DNA from: Methylobacter sp.
Lineage (GTDB): Bacteria > Pseudomonadota > Gammaproteobacteria > Methylococcales > Methylomonadaceae
Direction of reading: 5' to 3'
Assembly: GCF_004322395.1 (NCBI RefSeq)
Contig: NZ_SCTW01000051.1
Location: forward strand, 18,160-82,159
Length of the DNA stretch: 64,000 bases
The notes under the pieces were generated by a model. It worked only from the letters and a program-made list of their open reading frames with translations. It searched no databases and was not told where the DNA came from. Shown here one piece after another: positions 45,532 to 56,228 of the stretch; position 1 is the stretch's first letter, and every line of letters starts with the position of its first letter. A program made the position numbers and the translations under genes.

Positions 45532-46839
45532 ATGACTGATAAGAATAATGAAAAACACAAGGTAGTGATCGTTGGCGGCGGGGCGGCGGGTCTTGAGCTT
45601 GCCACCAGTTTGGGTAAAAAACTAGGTAAAAAAGGTCTGGCGGAGGTTACGTTGCTGGATGCTACGCCGACGCATATCTGGAAGCCGTTGTTGCACGAGG
45701 TTGCAGCCGGTACGCTGGATGAATCCGAACAGATTGAATATCTGGCCCAGGCTTATCGGAATCATTTCCGCTTCAGGTTGGGTAAGATGGAAGGCCTGAA
45801 CCGGCAGAAAAAGGAAATTTACGTCAGCCCTACGCTAAGCGATAGCGGCGAGGAATTAATACCCAGACGGACGTTCAGTTACGATACGTTGGTGATGTCG
45901 GTTGGCAGCATCAGTAACACTTTTAACATCAAGGGCGTGGCGGAACACTGCCTGTTCCTGGATACTACCACGCAGGCGTTTAAGTTTCAAAAACAGCTGG
46001 TTGAATCGTATATTAAAAGCCATGCCGGTAAAAACAACGCGGGCGATAAGACCCTGTCTATCGTTATAATTGGCGCGGGAGCTACCGGCGTCGAGTTGTC
46101 GGCGCAATTGCACGAGGTGACCAATCTGCTGGCGGTTTACGGTCTGGATGAATCCAGCGATGTGAAATTGACTATTATTGAAGCGGCGACTCAATTGTTG
46201 CCCGCGTTACCGGTTAAATTAGCCAATGCAACACAACAACAGTTGGTCAAGTTAGGGATTGACCTTAAACTGGGCCGCCGAGTGATCGAGGTAACCAAAG
46301 AGGGCGTTCATACCCACGATGGCGAAGTGATACCGGCGAACCTTAAAGTCTGGTCGGCAGGCATTAAAGCGCCGGATTGGACGCAAGACCTGGATGGGCT
46401 TGAAGTTAACAGGATCAACCAATTGGTGGTCGATGAAACCCTGAAGACCAATGACGATGATATTTTTGCGATAGGCGATTGCGCTGCTTGTCCGTGGCCT
46501 GGACATGAGGGCAATGTGCCGCCGCGAGCGCAAGCCGCGCATCAGCAGGCGACGACGATAAGCAAATCGATTATCAACCGTTTACAGGGCGGCAAGCTGG
46601 TCAAATATGCTTATCTCGATTACGGATCGCTAGTTGCTCTCGGCAAATATTCTACGGTCGGCAATCTGATGGGTAATCTGATGGGCTCGGTCAGTATCGG
46701 AGGTTTTATCGCCAGAGTGGTTTATCTGTCCCTGTATAAAATGCATCAGGTGGCTATACATGGTTATTTTAGAACGTCAATGTTGACGCTTTCTAATCTA
46801 TTCAGGCGTAGCGCTCATGCAACAATAAAAATGCATTAG
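45532..46839 (+). CDS. NAD(P)/FAD-dependent oxidoreductase, type II NADH dehydrogenase-like
   Basis: VVIVGGGAAGLELATSLGKKLG; FAIGDCAACPWPG; ATG at 45532 with upstream GAGGGGG. Confidence 0.9.
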   Translation: MTDKNNEKHKVVIVGGGAAGLELATSLGKKLGKKGLAEVTLLDATPTHIWKPLLHEVAAGTLDESEQIEYLAQAYRNHFRFRLGKMEGLNRQKKEIYVSPTLSDSGEELIPRRTFSYDTLVMSVGSISNTFNIKGVAEHCLFLDTTTQAFKFQKQLVESYIKSHAGKNNAGDKTLSIVIIGAGATGVELSAQLHEVTNLLAVYGLDESSDVKLTIIEAATQLLPALPVKLANATQQQLVKLGIDLKLGRRVIEVTKEGVHTHDGEVIPANLKVWSAGIKAPDWTQDLDGLEVNRINQLVVDETLKTNDDDIFAIGDCAACPWPGHEGNVPPRAQAAHQQATTISKSIINRLQGGKLVKYAYLDYGSLVALGKYSTVGNLMGNLMGSVSIGGFIARVVYLSLYKMHQVAIHGYFRTSMLTLSNLFRRSAHATIKMH

Positions 46840-46912
46840 AATTTTTTTATGTACCTGTGCGCGTTATCACTTGCGTAGTTACTTTTTATAAACTTTTACA
46901 AAGACCTAAAAC

Positions 46913-47443
46913 ATGTTTGAAATTGAATACGAATTCCGCGAAGAAGATTTAATCCATTTTAATGAAATGCAATTCATGAGAAATGAGGAGATACAAAACA
47001 ATATCAGAAAAAACCGTTGGATAGTGCCCGGCATCATGGCGCTGATCGGCTCGTTTTATTATTTTTACTATGGCGATATGAAATCGTCCGGGTATATTGT
47101 CGGTATTGCAATGCTCTGGGCGTTTTTTTCGCCTAAAATTATGATGTTGGATTTACGCAGACAGATACTTAAAAACTATACCGCTAAAGAAAAGATCAAT
47201 ATGTTCGGCACCTATACGCTGACTATAGATCCCGCCAATCCTGCTTATCTATTGGAAAAATCACCCAGCGGCAAACATAAAATGGCCTGGGCCGATTTGG
47301 TTCGGGTGGAATACGGCAAACGCTATGTTTATATCTATATCAATTTGAGCACGGCGCTGGTTATTCCGGTAGATACCGTTAAAAAAGGCAACCTTGAGCA
47401 ATTTGCCGAGCAGGCGGATAAAATGATCGAGCGTGCTGCTTAG
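46913..47443 (+). CDS. YcxB-like family membrane protein
   Basis: Two TM helices and a C-terminal YcxB-like region. Confidence 0.6.
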   Translation: MFEIEYEFREEDLIHFNEMQFMRNEEIQNNIRKNRWIVPGIMALIGSFYYFYYGDMKSSGYIVGIAMLWAFFSPKIMMLDLRRQILKNYTAKEKINMFGTYTLTIDPANPAYLLEKSPSGKHKMAWADLVRVEYGKRYVYIYINLSTALVIPVDTVKKGNLEQFAEQADKMIERAA

Positions 47444-47480
47444 AAGATATTTTCGAGTTTTCCTTACGGAGTAAAGAGCC

Positions 47481-47880
47481 ATGATTACGTCAATATACGC
47501 ATTGTTATCGGCCTTATTAATAGTGAAACTTGCTTTTCCGGTAATAAAACTTCGTAGACAAAATCGAGTGAGCGTTGGCGACGGCGGAAATGGGAAATGA
47601 AGAACTGCAATTAGCAATCCGCACTCATTCGAATGCAGTGGAATACATTCCTATAACGCTAATGCTTTTATTAACATTGGAATTAAACGGCGCACCAAAA
47701 ATACTTATCCATATACTTGGAACCACGTTACTGATTGAGCGAATATTGCACGCTATGGGGCTTCCCGCAAAGGATTTACATAAAAGAGTGCTGGGAATGC
47801 AGATAACAATTTGTCTGTTGATTGGCTTGGCGATATTGAATATAGCATTTCTAGCGTTTGCTGAATCGCTTAAATTTTAG
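47481..47880 (+). pseudogene. MAPEG family protein gene, frameshifted by a 7-bp tandem duplication
   Basis: MITSIYALLSALLIVKLAFPVIKLRRQNRVSVGDGGN in frame 1 continues as NEELQLAIRTHSNAVEYIPITLMLLLTLELNG in another frame; GGAAATG duplicated at 47586-47592 and 47593-47599. Confidence 0.85.
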
Positions 47881-47883
47881 CGC

Positions 47884-47993
47884 GTAGGATGGGTAGATCG
47901 TAGCGACTTGTAAAGCACGAAGTGAAACCCATCGTATAGGTGATTGTTTATGATGGGTTTCGGCTATAGCATCTACCTATCCTACAACCAATG
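47884..47993. repeat. Dispersed inverted-repeat element GTAGGATGGGTAGATC...AAACCCATC...GATGGGTTTCGG...CTACCTATCCTAC
   Basis: Two nested inverted-repeat pairs in the MAPEG-ABC-F intergenic region. Confidence 0.8.
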
Positions 47994-48039
47994 AACCAGC
48001 GTAATATCTCTCAGCTTGAACCTTTTACCTTGAACTTCG

Positions 48040-49923
48040 ATGTTAAATTTTAGAAATATAACCCTACGCCGCGGCGCAAGGGTGCTGTTTGCCAACTCTT
48101 CCTTCACTATCCACAAAGGCCAAAAAGTAGGCTTTACCGGCGCAAATGGCGTGGGCAAGTCGAGTTTTTTTGCGTTGGTTAGGGATGAGCTGCATCTGGA
48201 TGAGGGCGATTTTTCGATGCCGCCGGGGCTGGAAATCGCCCATGTTGCACAGGAAACGCCGGCCGTCGTTCGTTCTGCCATCGATTATGTCATTGACGGC
48301 GATCAGCCGTTAAGGCGCTTGCAAGAACAATTGATTGTTGCCGAGCAGGTCGATGACGGTTTGAAGCAGGCCGAATTGCATATTGCTCTGGAAAATATTG
48401 GCGGTTATACCGCACAAGCCAGAGCCTCTCGGTTAATGAATGGTTTGGGTTTTACATCCGATCAGGAAACCAATGCCGTCAATTCGTTTTCCGGCGGCTG
48501 GCGGATGCGGCTTAATCTGGCCCAGGCCTTGATGTGCCGTTCAGACGTATTATTGCTTGATGAGCCCACTAATCACCTGGATTTGGATGCGGTGATCTGG
48601 TTACAGGACTGGTTATGCAAATATCCCGGCACATTGTTGCTGATTTCCCATGACCGGGATTTTTTGGATACGATCACCGATCACATCGTGCATATCGAAC
48701 AGAATAAGGCCGAAATTTATACCGGCAATTATTCGGCTTTTGAACGGATGCGTGCAGAAAAGCTCGCGCAACAACAGTCGTCTTATCTAAAGCAGCAACG
48801 CGAAATTGCCCATATGCAAAGCTTTGTCAGCCGCTTTAAGGCGCAAGCGACTAAAGCAAGACAAGCGCAAAGCCGGATTAAAGCCTTGGAGCGCATGGAG
48901 CTGATTGCACAGGCTCATGTCGATTCGCCGTTCGATTTTAGCTTTGCCAAACCGGGAAGAATGCCTAATCCGTTATTAACGCTGGATAAGGTTGATGTTG
49001 GCTATGGGCAAACCTGTGTGATTAAGCATGCGGGACTGTCGATATCGCCGGGCGACCGTATTGGCTTATTGGGGCCGAATGGCGCCGGTAAATCCAGCCT
49101 GATTAAAGTGCTGGCAGGCGATATGCAGCCGTTATCAGGTAACAGAAATGAAGCGGAAGCGTTAAAAATCGGTTATTTCGCACAGCATCAACTGGAGCAA
49201 CTGCGGCTTGATGAAAGTCCCTTGTGGCACTTGCAGCGATTGGACAAGCAAGCGACCGAAAAAGATTTACGGAATTTTCTGGGCGGTTTCGATTTTTGCG
49301 GCGACAAAGTTCTGGAAGCCGTCAAACCCTTTTCCGGCGGCGAAAAAGCGCGGCTGGTATTGGCGCTGCTGGTTTATCAAAATCCGAACCTATTGCTGCT
49401 AGATGAGCCGACCAACCACCTAGACCTGGAAATGCGCCATGCCTTGAGCGTGGCCTTGCAGGATTATCAAGGCGCGATAGTGGTTGTCTCGCATGACCGG
49501 CATTTGTTGCGCTCGGTTACCGATCAGTTATTATTGGTATCAGGCGGCAAGGTGCAGCCCTTCGATGGCGATCTTGACGATTACCGCTTGTGGCTGGCAG
49601 AACAGAAAAAAAGCGAAGAAAAAACCGTTGTTGCTAGTACTGAAACCGTATCGAGGAAAGATCAAAGAAAGCTGGATGCAGAACGCAGGCAAAAACATAA
49701 ACCTTTATTCGATGCCTTGAAAAAAGCTGAAATCGCCGTTGAAAAATATCATAATGAGCAGCGACAACTGGAACATCAGTTGGCTGATCCAGCCATTTAT
49801 GCGGAATCGGAAAAAGAGCAGTTAAAAAAACTGATGGAACGGAAAGTAAAAGTCGATAAGGCCCTGGATGAGGCCGAAGCGGCCTGGATGGAGGCCGAGG
49901 AAAAGATTGAAGCGGCTAAATAA
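48040..49923 (+). CDS. ABC-F family ATPase (YheS-like)
   Basis: Two ABC domains (GANGVGKSS, FSGGWRMRLNLAQAL; GPNGAGKSSL, FSGGEKARLVLALL) and an ABC-F linker. Confidence 0.93.
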   Translation: MLNFRNITLRRGARVLFANSSFTIHKGQKVGFTGANGVGKSSFFALVRDELHLDEGDFSMPPGLEIAHVAQETPAVVRSAIDYVIDGDQPLRRLQEQLIVAEQVDDGLKQAELHIALENIGGYTAQARASRLMNGLGFTSDQETNAVNSFSGGWRMRLNLAQALMCRSDVLLLDEPTNHLDLDAVIWLQDWLCKYPGTLLLISHDRDFLDTITDHIVHIEQNKAEIYTGNYSAFERMRAEKLAQQQSSYLKQQREIAHMQSFVSRFKAQATKARQAQSRIKALERMELIAQAHVDSPFDFSFAKPGRMPNPLLTLDKVDVGYGQTCVIKHAGLSISPGDRIGLLGPNGAGKSSLIKVLAGDMQPLSGNRNEAEALKIGYFAQHQLEQLRLDESPLWHLQRLDKQATEKDLRNFLGGFDFCGDKVLEAVKPFSGGEKARLVLALLVYQNPNLLLLDEPTNHLDLEMRHALSVALQDYQGAIVVVSHDRHLLRSVTDQLLLVSGGKVQPFDGDLDDYRLWLAEQKKSEEKTVVASTETVSRKDQRKLDAERRQKHKPLFDALKKAEIAVEKYHNEQRQLEHQLADPAIYAESEKEQLKKLMERKVKVDKALDEAEAAWMEAEEKIEAAK

Positions 49924-50005
49924 TGAAAAACGATTGTGTAGGTCGGCCGGTTGGTCGCCCGTTGAGCGAATAGTATGATTTAGATTCGTGCATAACAGGA
50001 AAATC

Positions 50006-50503
50006 ATGTTTGAAATCATAAAGCTATTATTTGATATTTGCCTGTTTAAACAAGGTCCGCAGGATTTGCCGCCTTCCGTATGGTTGTGGCGAGTGTTAGT
50101 CGTTGTTGATGTTGTCGTTAGTTTTTTAATGGTAAGTATCCGTACAGGTCTAGTTGAGTCATTGTTACAGGCTATTATCTCTGCGTTGCTGATTGTCGGA
50201 TTTAGCCGGCTTATATTGTACGTAGCGCGAAAGCCGGAGCGATTTGCTCAAACGACCGCCGCCTTGTTGGGAACCGATGCATTGATCAGTTTTTTTGCGT
50301 TGCCGGGAATGGCCTCGATGATGATCGGAAGAGGCGCTGTATTGGCATTTATTATAACGATAGCTTTAATGATTTGGCACTGGGCCGTTACCGGGCATAT
50401 TATTCGCAATGCGTTGGGACAAACCTGGGTTTTTAGTTTAGGCTTGGCATTTTTATACATACTGGTATCTTACCAGGTGATGGCTTTATTAAATCCCCCT
50501 TAA
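50006..50503 (+). CDS. Hypothetical multi-pass membrane protein
   Basis: Hydrophobic ORF with several predicted TM segments; stop codon falls within a palindromic repeat. Confidence 0.65.
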   Translation: MFEIIKLLFDICLFKQGPQDLPPSVWLWRVLVVVDVVVSFLMVSIRTGLVESLLQAIISALLIVGFSRLILYVARKPERFAQTTAALLGTDALISFFALPGMASMMIGRGAVLAFIITIALMIWHWAVTGHIIRNALGQTWVFSLGLAFLYILVSYQVMALLNPP

Positions 50504-50526
50504 CCTTCAAGGGGGTTAAGGGGGAT
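50492..50526. repeat. Palindromic repeat AATCCCCCTTAACC-TTCAA-GGGGGTTAAGGGGGATT
   Basis: Inverted repeat overlapping the 3' end of the preceding ORF. Confidence 0.85.
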
Positions 50527-50550
50527 TTTCGGCGTTAAATAGGAGAAATC

Positions 50551-50994
50551 ATGGAAAGCTATAAACATATATTACTCGCGGCAGACTTCTCAGAGCATGG
50601 CGAGGAGGTTGCCAATAGAGCGAAAGATTTGGCCGAGAAATATCAGGCAAAACTGAGCATTGTGCATGTGATGGATAATTTGCTGATTACCGATGCGGCT
50701 TATGGTTCCACCATTCCTTTTGATCTTGATTTAACTGCCGAGTTAATGGCGGCGGCAAAAACAAGACTGGCCAAGCTGGCTGAAAAACTGAATATCGCTG
50801 AAGATTGCCGGTGGATGGAAACGGGGAGCCCTAAATTGGAAATAATCAGGGTTGCTGAAGAAAACAAGGCGGATCTGATCGTAGTCGGCTCGCATGGCCG
50901 GCACGGGTTCGCCTTATTGTTGGGATCGACCGCAAACGGAGTGCTGCATCATGCGCAGTGTGATGTTTTAGCCGTACGTTTACATAATGATTGA
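50551..50994 (+). CDS. Universal stress protein
   Basis: ILLAADFSEHGEEVANRAKDLAEKY...DLIVVGSHGRHGFALLLGSTANGVLHHAQCDVLAVR. Confidence 0.94.
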   Translation: MESYKHILLAADFSEHGEEVANRAKDLAEKYQAKLSIVHVMDNLLITDAAYGSTIPFDLDLTAELMAAAKTRLAKLAEKLNIAEDCRWMETGSPKLEIIRVAEENKADLIVVGSHGRHGFALLLGSTANGVLHHAQCDVLAVRLHND

Positions 50995-51092
50995 TCTTGA
51001 TGCTGGTATTTTAGTGCCCACAGGGTAGTTGTGACTCTGGCGGTTATAAATGGCGACCCTTGGGGCGTCCTAATTTTAAAGGTAGAAAATAA

Positions 51093-51521
51093 ATGATTGG
51101 AGAGATAGAAAGTTATGATCCCGATACGCAAACCGGGGTGATAAAAAGTGAGGGAGCGTTATTTACGTTTCATTTAGAGGACTGGGTCGCTGACGTATCG
51201 CCGGATGAGGGCGATGACGTTAACTTTGATGCCGAAGGAACCATTGCCAGCAATATTAACTTGGTGGGTGCGTATTTGGAGCCGCCTAAAGCCGTTAAAT
51301 ATAAGTACTTGGCGGCTGTGCTGGCGTTATTTTTCGGTTGGACGGGCATACATAGGCTTTATCTCGGTTTTTACAGACTGGCCTTCATGCAGATAACGTT
51401 GACGGTGATACTTTATGTAACGGGATTGCCCGGATTTGCGGCACTCTGGGGCTTTATAGAGGGCGTTCTGCTTTTTGGCGGACAGATCAATAAAGACGCT
51501 AAAGGACGTCCTTTTAAATAG
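51093..51521 (+). CDS. TM2 domain protein with N-terminal cold-shock-like module
   Basis: MIGEIESYDPDTQTGVIKSEGALFTFHLEDW... then ALFFGWTGIHRLYLGFYRLAFMQI. Confidence 0.8.
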   Translation: MIGEIESYDPDTQTGVIKSEGALFTFHLEDWVADVSPDEGDDVNFDAEGTIASNINLVGAYLEPPKAVKYKYLAAVLALFFGWTGIHRLYLGFYRLAFMQITLTVILYVTGLPGFAALWGFIEGVLLFGGQINKDAKGRPFK

Positions 51522-51542
51522 CTTTTAAAAAATCAGAGATAC

Positions 51543-51580
51543 AAAAAAAGCCCTTGTGATAATTCACAAGGGCTTTTTTT
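51543..51580. terminator. Bidirectional Rho-independent terminator between convergent genes
   Basis: AAAAAAAGCCCTTGTGA-TAAT-TCACAAGGGCTTTTTTT. Confidence 0.93.
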
Positions 51581-51594
51581 AAGTTGTTTATTCC

Positions 51595-51801
51595 TTATTT
51601 GGAATAAACATTAGCAGCAGTTAAGCCTTTTGGGCCTGATTCGATATCAAAAGTGACTGTTTCGCCTTCAGTCAGAGTTTTAAAACCCTCGCCTTGAATA
51701 ACCGAATGATGAACAAAAACATCTTCGCCGCCATCAGCAGGTGCAATAAAACCAAAACCCTTTGTGTTGTTAAACCACTTTACAGTGCCTGTTGCCATTT
51801 T
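51595..51801 (-). CDS. Cold shock protein CspA family
   Basis: [51 protein letters not shown]. Confidence 0.96.
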   Translation of the reverse strand, partial: KMATGTVKWFNNTKGFGFIAPADGGEDVFVHHSVIQGEGFKTLTEGETVTFDIESGPKGLTAANVYSK

Positions 51802-52011
51802 GAAACTCCTAAAATAAAAACTTACGGTTAACACAGAACTACAACATTGATAACCGGATAACCTAACAATTTAGGAATTCCTTAACTCAACATCTGTTTT
51901 CTGACTAGTGTATTGTACTGTTTTTTTTATGATATTGTCATCAGCGGATTTTAAAAAGCCCCCCTGTGCAGCGAGTTGAGACTGGATTATTTGTAATCTA
52001 CCCACAAAAAA

Positions 52012-53268
52012 CTACTGCTTGCCGGTTGTCTGAGCAGCACCCTCGATCGACATATTAATACCTAAATCCTTTGCTGCTTTAACCGACAACAAATCGATCA
52101 TTTGTTGAGCGCCGGAGCCTGCCATACCTCCCGCAGCTCCACCCGTCACAATTTGCGGCACCCAAGCGCCTTTATATGCGCCTATGGCTTGGGCATATGC
52201 CTTTTGAATATTCACATAAGCATCCAGTTTTTGGTCTAATGCGCCATTGGCTTGCATTTCCAGCCTTTTCTTTTCAGCATTACCTTGGCCTTCCAGGATT
52301 TGCTTGTTTTTATATTGCTCGGCCTGTTTTGCTTCCAGCGTAGCAACTTCCAGAAATTGCTGCGCTTCGGTTATTTTTTGAGCTTTAATCGCTTCTTGCG
52401 CCCATTTGGCTTTTGCGGCCTCTGCCTGTCCCAGTTTTTCGGCTGTAATAGCATCTTGTTCCGCTTTTAACGCGTTTGCCTGGGCAATCTGGACACCTTG
52501 AATAGACACTTGCCTTTGGGTGATTTGCGATTCAATGGCGTCATCATATTTAATTTGATTGATCGTCATCGGCAGCAGGTTAATGCCAAACACTTTGGTT
52601 GAACTTTCCTGTTCCCGAACCGGAATTCCTCCCGCCATTACAATTTCAGCGGCGTTCACGGTTTTTTCAACCCCGGTCAACGGATCAGGCACTTTAAGTG
52701 ATACGGTGCGTGTTTGATAAGTGCCGTTTTTTGCCTGATCCTGCATATATTGAAGCAGTAAATTCCGTTTTTCGGCGGCCGATTCCGTTGAGGACATCAG
52801 CGGCCCGGAAGTATAGGCGGCCGATTCCAGTGTCGGTCTGATGATCTGCTGCTCAACAGATTTGGTGTTGCCGAACTTCCTGTGGATCATGATCAAGTGG
52901 TCGTGATCTACTGGCATTTCCCAGGACACCACGCCGGACACGTTGGCATGGCCGCCGTCATTGAAACGTAATTTAAGGCTCTCATTTTTTGCCTCGCCCT
53001 GATCCAATGCCGATGAAAATGAAAATTGCGAGCGCAACGGGTACTTGGTTACCGAGCCGAACCATTGTGCATACCAACCCGGCTCCACAGCGGCCAACAA
53101 AGTGCCGTTGGGGTATTGAATAACCATGATTTCCGTTGAATCCAGCATTTCCACCGAATTGGAAACCAGCCAAGGGCCGCCGATGATTAATGCGGCAGCG
53201 ATGCCGATGGTTCTGGCCTTGCCGGATAATGTGCCGGCTTTATTGATGGAATTTTGAAGGTCAGTCAT
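52012..53268 (-). CDS. SPFH/Band 7 (prohibitin-like) domain protein
   Basis: N-terminal TM segment and a long Ala/Gln/Glu/Lys-rich coiled region typical of SPFH proteins. Confidence 0.8.
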   Translation of the reverse strand: MTDLQNSINKAGTLSGKARTIGIAAALIIGGPWLVSNSVEMLDSTEIMVIQYPNGTLLAAVEPGWYAQWFGSVTKYPLRSQFSFSSALDQGEAKNESLKLRFNDGGHANVSGVVSWEMPVDHDHLIMIHRKFGNTKSVEQQIIRPTLESAAYTSGPLMSSTESAAEKRNLLLQYMQDQAKNGTYQTRTVSLKVPDPLTGVEKTVNAAEIVMAGGIPVREQESSTKVFGINLLPMTINQIKYDDAIESQITQRQVSIQGVQIAQANALKAEQDAITAEKLGQAEAAKAKWAQEAIKAQKITEAQQFLEVATLEAKQAEQYKNKQILEGQGNAEKKRLEMQANGALDQKLDAYVNIQKAYAQAIGAYKGAWVPQIVTGGAAGGMAGSGAQQMIDLLSVKAAKDLGINMSIEGAAQTTGKQ

Positions 53269-53315
53269 GGTGTCCTCAATGCCTCGGTGAGCTTAAATTT
53301 TAATTATTATCGGAA

Positions 53316-54128
53316 TTACTCATCTTCTTGTCGTTCAATCTTATCCAGCCGGGCTTCCATTTCGGCGTCATCGGGCGTTTGATAATCGCTATCGGGCTTA
53401 GGAGCAAAAAGCCTTGAACATAACAAGCCCAGCTCGAATAACATCCACATCGGTACCGCCAGCAATGTTTGGGATATGGCGTCCGGAGGCGTTAAAACGG
53501 CCCCTACGATAAACGCGCCGACGATGACATAAGGGCGTTTATCGGCCAAGTCTGCGGGAGTTACTATTCCGGTCCAAACCAATACGATGGTGAATATCGG
53601 CACTTCAAAACAAATGCCAAACGCAAAAAACAGGGCTAAAACAAAATCCAGATACTTGGCAATATCGGTCATTACTGCCACACCTTCGGGCGCAGCGGCG
53701 GTCAGGAAACCGAAAACCAGCGGGAAAACGACAAAATAGGCGAAGGCTACGCCCATATAAAACAGCAGGGTACTGGCAATCAGCAACGGCAAAATCATCC
53801 GCCGCTCCCGCTTGTATAAGCCTGGAGCGACAAACGCCCAGAATTGATAAAGAATAAAGGGAACGGAAATAAAAACCGCAACTACCAGCGCCAGTTTAAA
53901 GGGCGTGAAAAACGGGGAGGCCACATCAATAGCGATCATCGTGCTATTTTTAGGCATGTGCTGCAGCAGGGGGCCGGCCAAAAGGCTGTAGATTTCATTG
54001 GCGTATGAAGCCAGTCCCAAAAAAACGACTAATACGCATAAAACCGCTTTCAGCAGGCGATTACGCAATTCGATCAGATGGCTGATAAAGGTTTGCTCTT
54101 CGCCGTTATTAAAATTACTTTGGCTCAT
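53316..54128 (-). CDS. tatC: Sec-independent protein translocase TatC
   Basis: [17 protein letters not shown], polytopic; tatABC order. Confidence 0.96.
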   Translation of the reverse strand: MSQSNFNNGEEQTFISHLIELRNRLLKAVLCVLVVFLGLASYANEIYSLLAGPLLQHMPKNSTMIAIDVASPFFTPFKLALVVAVFISVPFILYQFWAFVAPGLYKRERRMILPLLIASTLLFYMGVAFAYFVVFPLVFGFLTAAAPEGVAVMTDIAKYLDFVLALFFAFGICFEVPIFTIVLVWTGIVTPADLADKRPYVIVGAFIVGAVLTPPDAISQTLLAVPMWMLFELGLLCSRLFAPKPDSDYQTPDDAEMEARLDKIERQEDE

Positions 54129-54495
54129 GCTGTTCGGCTTTATCTATCGGTAACGATTCCTTATATTGCTCTGTCTCGGCAACTGTTCCTGTATCCAAGT
54201 CGTTCTGCTCTCTTGACGTTGTCGGCAACGGATCAATCGCGGATTTGAGTGTGTTGGAGGTTTCATCGAATATTTGCTGAACTTCCGGCAAGCCGGGCTG
54301 TTCTTTAAATATTTGACGCATTTCTTCGGCGTGCAGTTCCAGTTTGATTTCTTCCTTGACGGAAGCCACCATGCTGCGCGTTTTACCAAGCCAGAACCCT
54401 GCAAGCCTAGCAACTTTAGGCAATCTTTCAGGACCGATTACCAATAAGCTGACTAAGCCGATCAGACAAAGTTCGGAAAATCCGACATCAAACAT
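54115..54495 (-). CDS. tatB: Sec-independent protein translocase TatB
   Basis: [30 protein letters not shown]. Confidence 0.95.
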   Translation of the reverse strand: MFDVGFSELCLIGLVSLLVIGPERLPKVARLAGFWLGKTRSMVASVKEEIKLELHAEEMRQIFKEQPGLPEVQQIFDETSNTLKSAIDPLPTTSREQNDLDTGTVAETEQYKESLPIDKAEQHEPK

Positions 54496-54500
54496 GAGTG

Positions 54501-54713
54501 TTAGTCTTTATCGGTTTTTTTAGAGGTAACTTCGCCTTCGATGGCTTCACCTTTATCTTCGGCAGGCTTGTCTTCTTCGCCTTCTTTCATGGCTGTGCGA
54601 AAGCCTTTGATAGCTCCGCCCAGATCAGCGCCAATATTGCGTAGACGCTTGGTGCCGAACACAACAACGACGATGGCCAATACAACTAATAAGTGAGTAA
54701 CGCTGAGACCCAT
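54501..54713 (-). CDS. tatA: Sec-independent protein translocase TatA
   Basis: [32 protein letters not shown]. Confidence 0.95.
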   Translation of the reverse strand: MGLSVTHLLVVLAIVVVVFGTKRLRNIGADLGGAIKGFRTAMKEGEEDKPAEDKGEAIEGEVTSKKTDKD

Positions 54714-54749
54714 TTCCAACTCCAATGGAGACTTTGCAAGGCAAAGTCT

Positions 54750-55067
54750 TTATTTGTTACGTTGCGCCTTTTCTTCCAGACCGGACAAACCGAAACGACG
54801 TTGCAGTTCCTGCAATACATCATCCGGCCCCAGTCCCTGATCGGCTAGCAACACCATACAATGAAACCACAAATCGGCGGTTTCATAAATAATCTGTTTT
54901 TTATCGCCATCTTTGGCAGCGATCACAGTTTCTGTCGCTTCTTCGCCGATTTTTTTCAGTATGCTGTCCAAGCCTTTAGCATAAAGGCTGGCGACATAGG
55001 ATTTATCGGCAGGTTCCAGTTTACGCTGTTCCAGAATTTGCGCCAGTTGTTGTAGTATGTCGCTCAT
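54750..55067 (-). CDS. hisE: Phosphoribosyl-ATP diphosphatase
   Basis: [42 protein letters not shown]. Confidence 0.96.
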   Translation of the reverse strand: MSDILQQLAQILEQRKLEPADKSYVASLYAKGLDSILKKIGEEATETVIAAKDGDKKQIIYETADLWFHCMVLLADQGLGPDDVLQELQRRFGLSGLEEKAQRNK

Positions 55068-55456
55068 GATTTTCTATAGATAGCTTCGGGATCTTTTAAA
55101 ACCGGCTCGATACTTTGCCATTGCCCGTCAATCAAGCTGCGATAAAAACAGCTTTCGCGACCGGTATGACAGGCAATGCCGCCTTCTTGCTCAATTTTAA
55201 GCACAATAACGTCTTCATCGCAATCAAGAAATAATCCTAAAACTTTTTGCCTGTGTCCGGATTCCTCGCCTTTGCGCCATAGTTTCCCACGCGACCTCGA
55301 CCAGTAAACCGCATAGCCTTCGGCGACTGTTAAAGCTAATGACTCGCGATTCATCCAGGCAAACATCAGTATTTTTCCGGTTTCCGCCTGTTGGGCGATA
55401 ACCGGTACCAAGCCGTCGTCGGTCCAGCGGATTTCGTCCAGCCAGGGTGCGCTCAC
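55064..55456 (-). CDS. hisI: Phosphoribosyl-AMP cyclohydrolase
   Basis: [42 protein letters not shown]. Confidence 0.96.
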   Translation of the reverse strand: MSAPWLDEIRWTDDGLVPVIAQQAETGKILMFAWMNRESLALTVAEGYAVYWSRSRGKLWRKGEESGHRQKVLGLFLDCDEDVIVLKIEQEGGIACHTGRESCFYRSLIDGQWQSIEPVLKDPEAIYRKS

Positions 55457-56226
55457 AGGCGTACCTCTATGCCGCGTGAGGCCATCTGTTGTTTGGCTTG
55501 CTCAATGGTGTATTCGGCAAAATGAAAAATACTGGCGGCCAACACTGCGTCGGCTTTGCCTTCAATAACGCCGTCAGCGAGATGATCAAGACATCCGACA
55601 CCGCCGGATGCAATGACCGGCACAGCTACCGCCTCGCTAATGGCTCGGGTCAACGGCAAATCAAAGCCTTCGCGAGTGCCATCCCTGTCCATGCTGGTTA
55701 GCAGGATTTCCCCTGCACCGTAGTCGACCATTTTTTTTGCCCATTCAATCGCATCAATGCCTGTCGGTTTACGGCCGCCGTGGGTGAAAATCTCCCAGCG
55801 ATTAGGTTCTCCGGCTAAGCTGACTTTTTTGGCGTCTATAGCTACCACGATGCATTGCGAGCCGAAACGTTCCGCCGCTTCACGAACAAAATCCGGGTTA
55901 AACACTGCCGCGCTGTTAATCCCGACCTTGTCTGCGCCCGCATTAAGCATGCGGCGAATATCTTCCAGGGTTCTGATGCCGCCGCCGACCGTTAATGGAA
56001 TAAATACTTCACTGGCTACCTGCTCGACGACATGAACAATGGTGTCCCGATTATCATGCGTGGCGGTAATATCCAAAAAGGTGATTTCATCCGCGCCTTC
56101 ACGGTCGTAGCGTCTGGCGATTTCTACGGGGTCGCCGGCATCGCGGATATCGACAAATTTTACGCCTTTGACGACGCGGCCATTATCGACATCCAGACAG
56201 GGAATAATGCGTTTGGCTAAGCTCAT
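55453..56226 (-). CDS. hisF: Imidazole glycerol phosphate synthase subunit HisF
   Basis: [21 protein letters not shown]. Confidence 0.97.
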   Translation of the reverse strand: MSLAKRIIPCLDVDNGRVVKGVKFVDIRDAGDPVEIARRYDREGADEITFLDITATHDNRDTIVHVVEQVASEVFIPLTVGGGIRTLEDIRRMLNAGADKVGINSAAVFNPDFVREAAERFGSQCIVVAIDAKKVSLAGEPNRWEIFTHGGRKPTGIDAIEWAKKMVDYGAGEILLTSMDRDGTREGFDLPLTRAISEAVAVPVIASGGVGCLDHLADGVIEGKADAVLAASIFHFAEYTIEQAKQQMASRGIEVRL

Positions 56227-56228
56227 GG

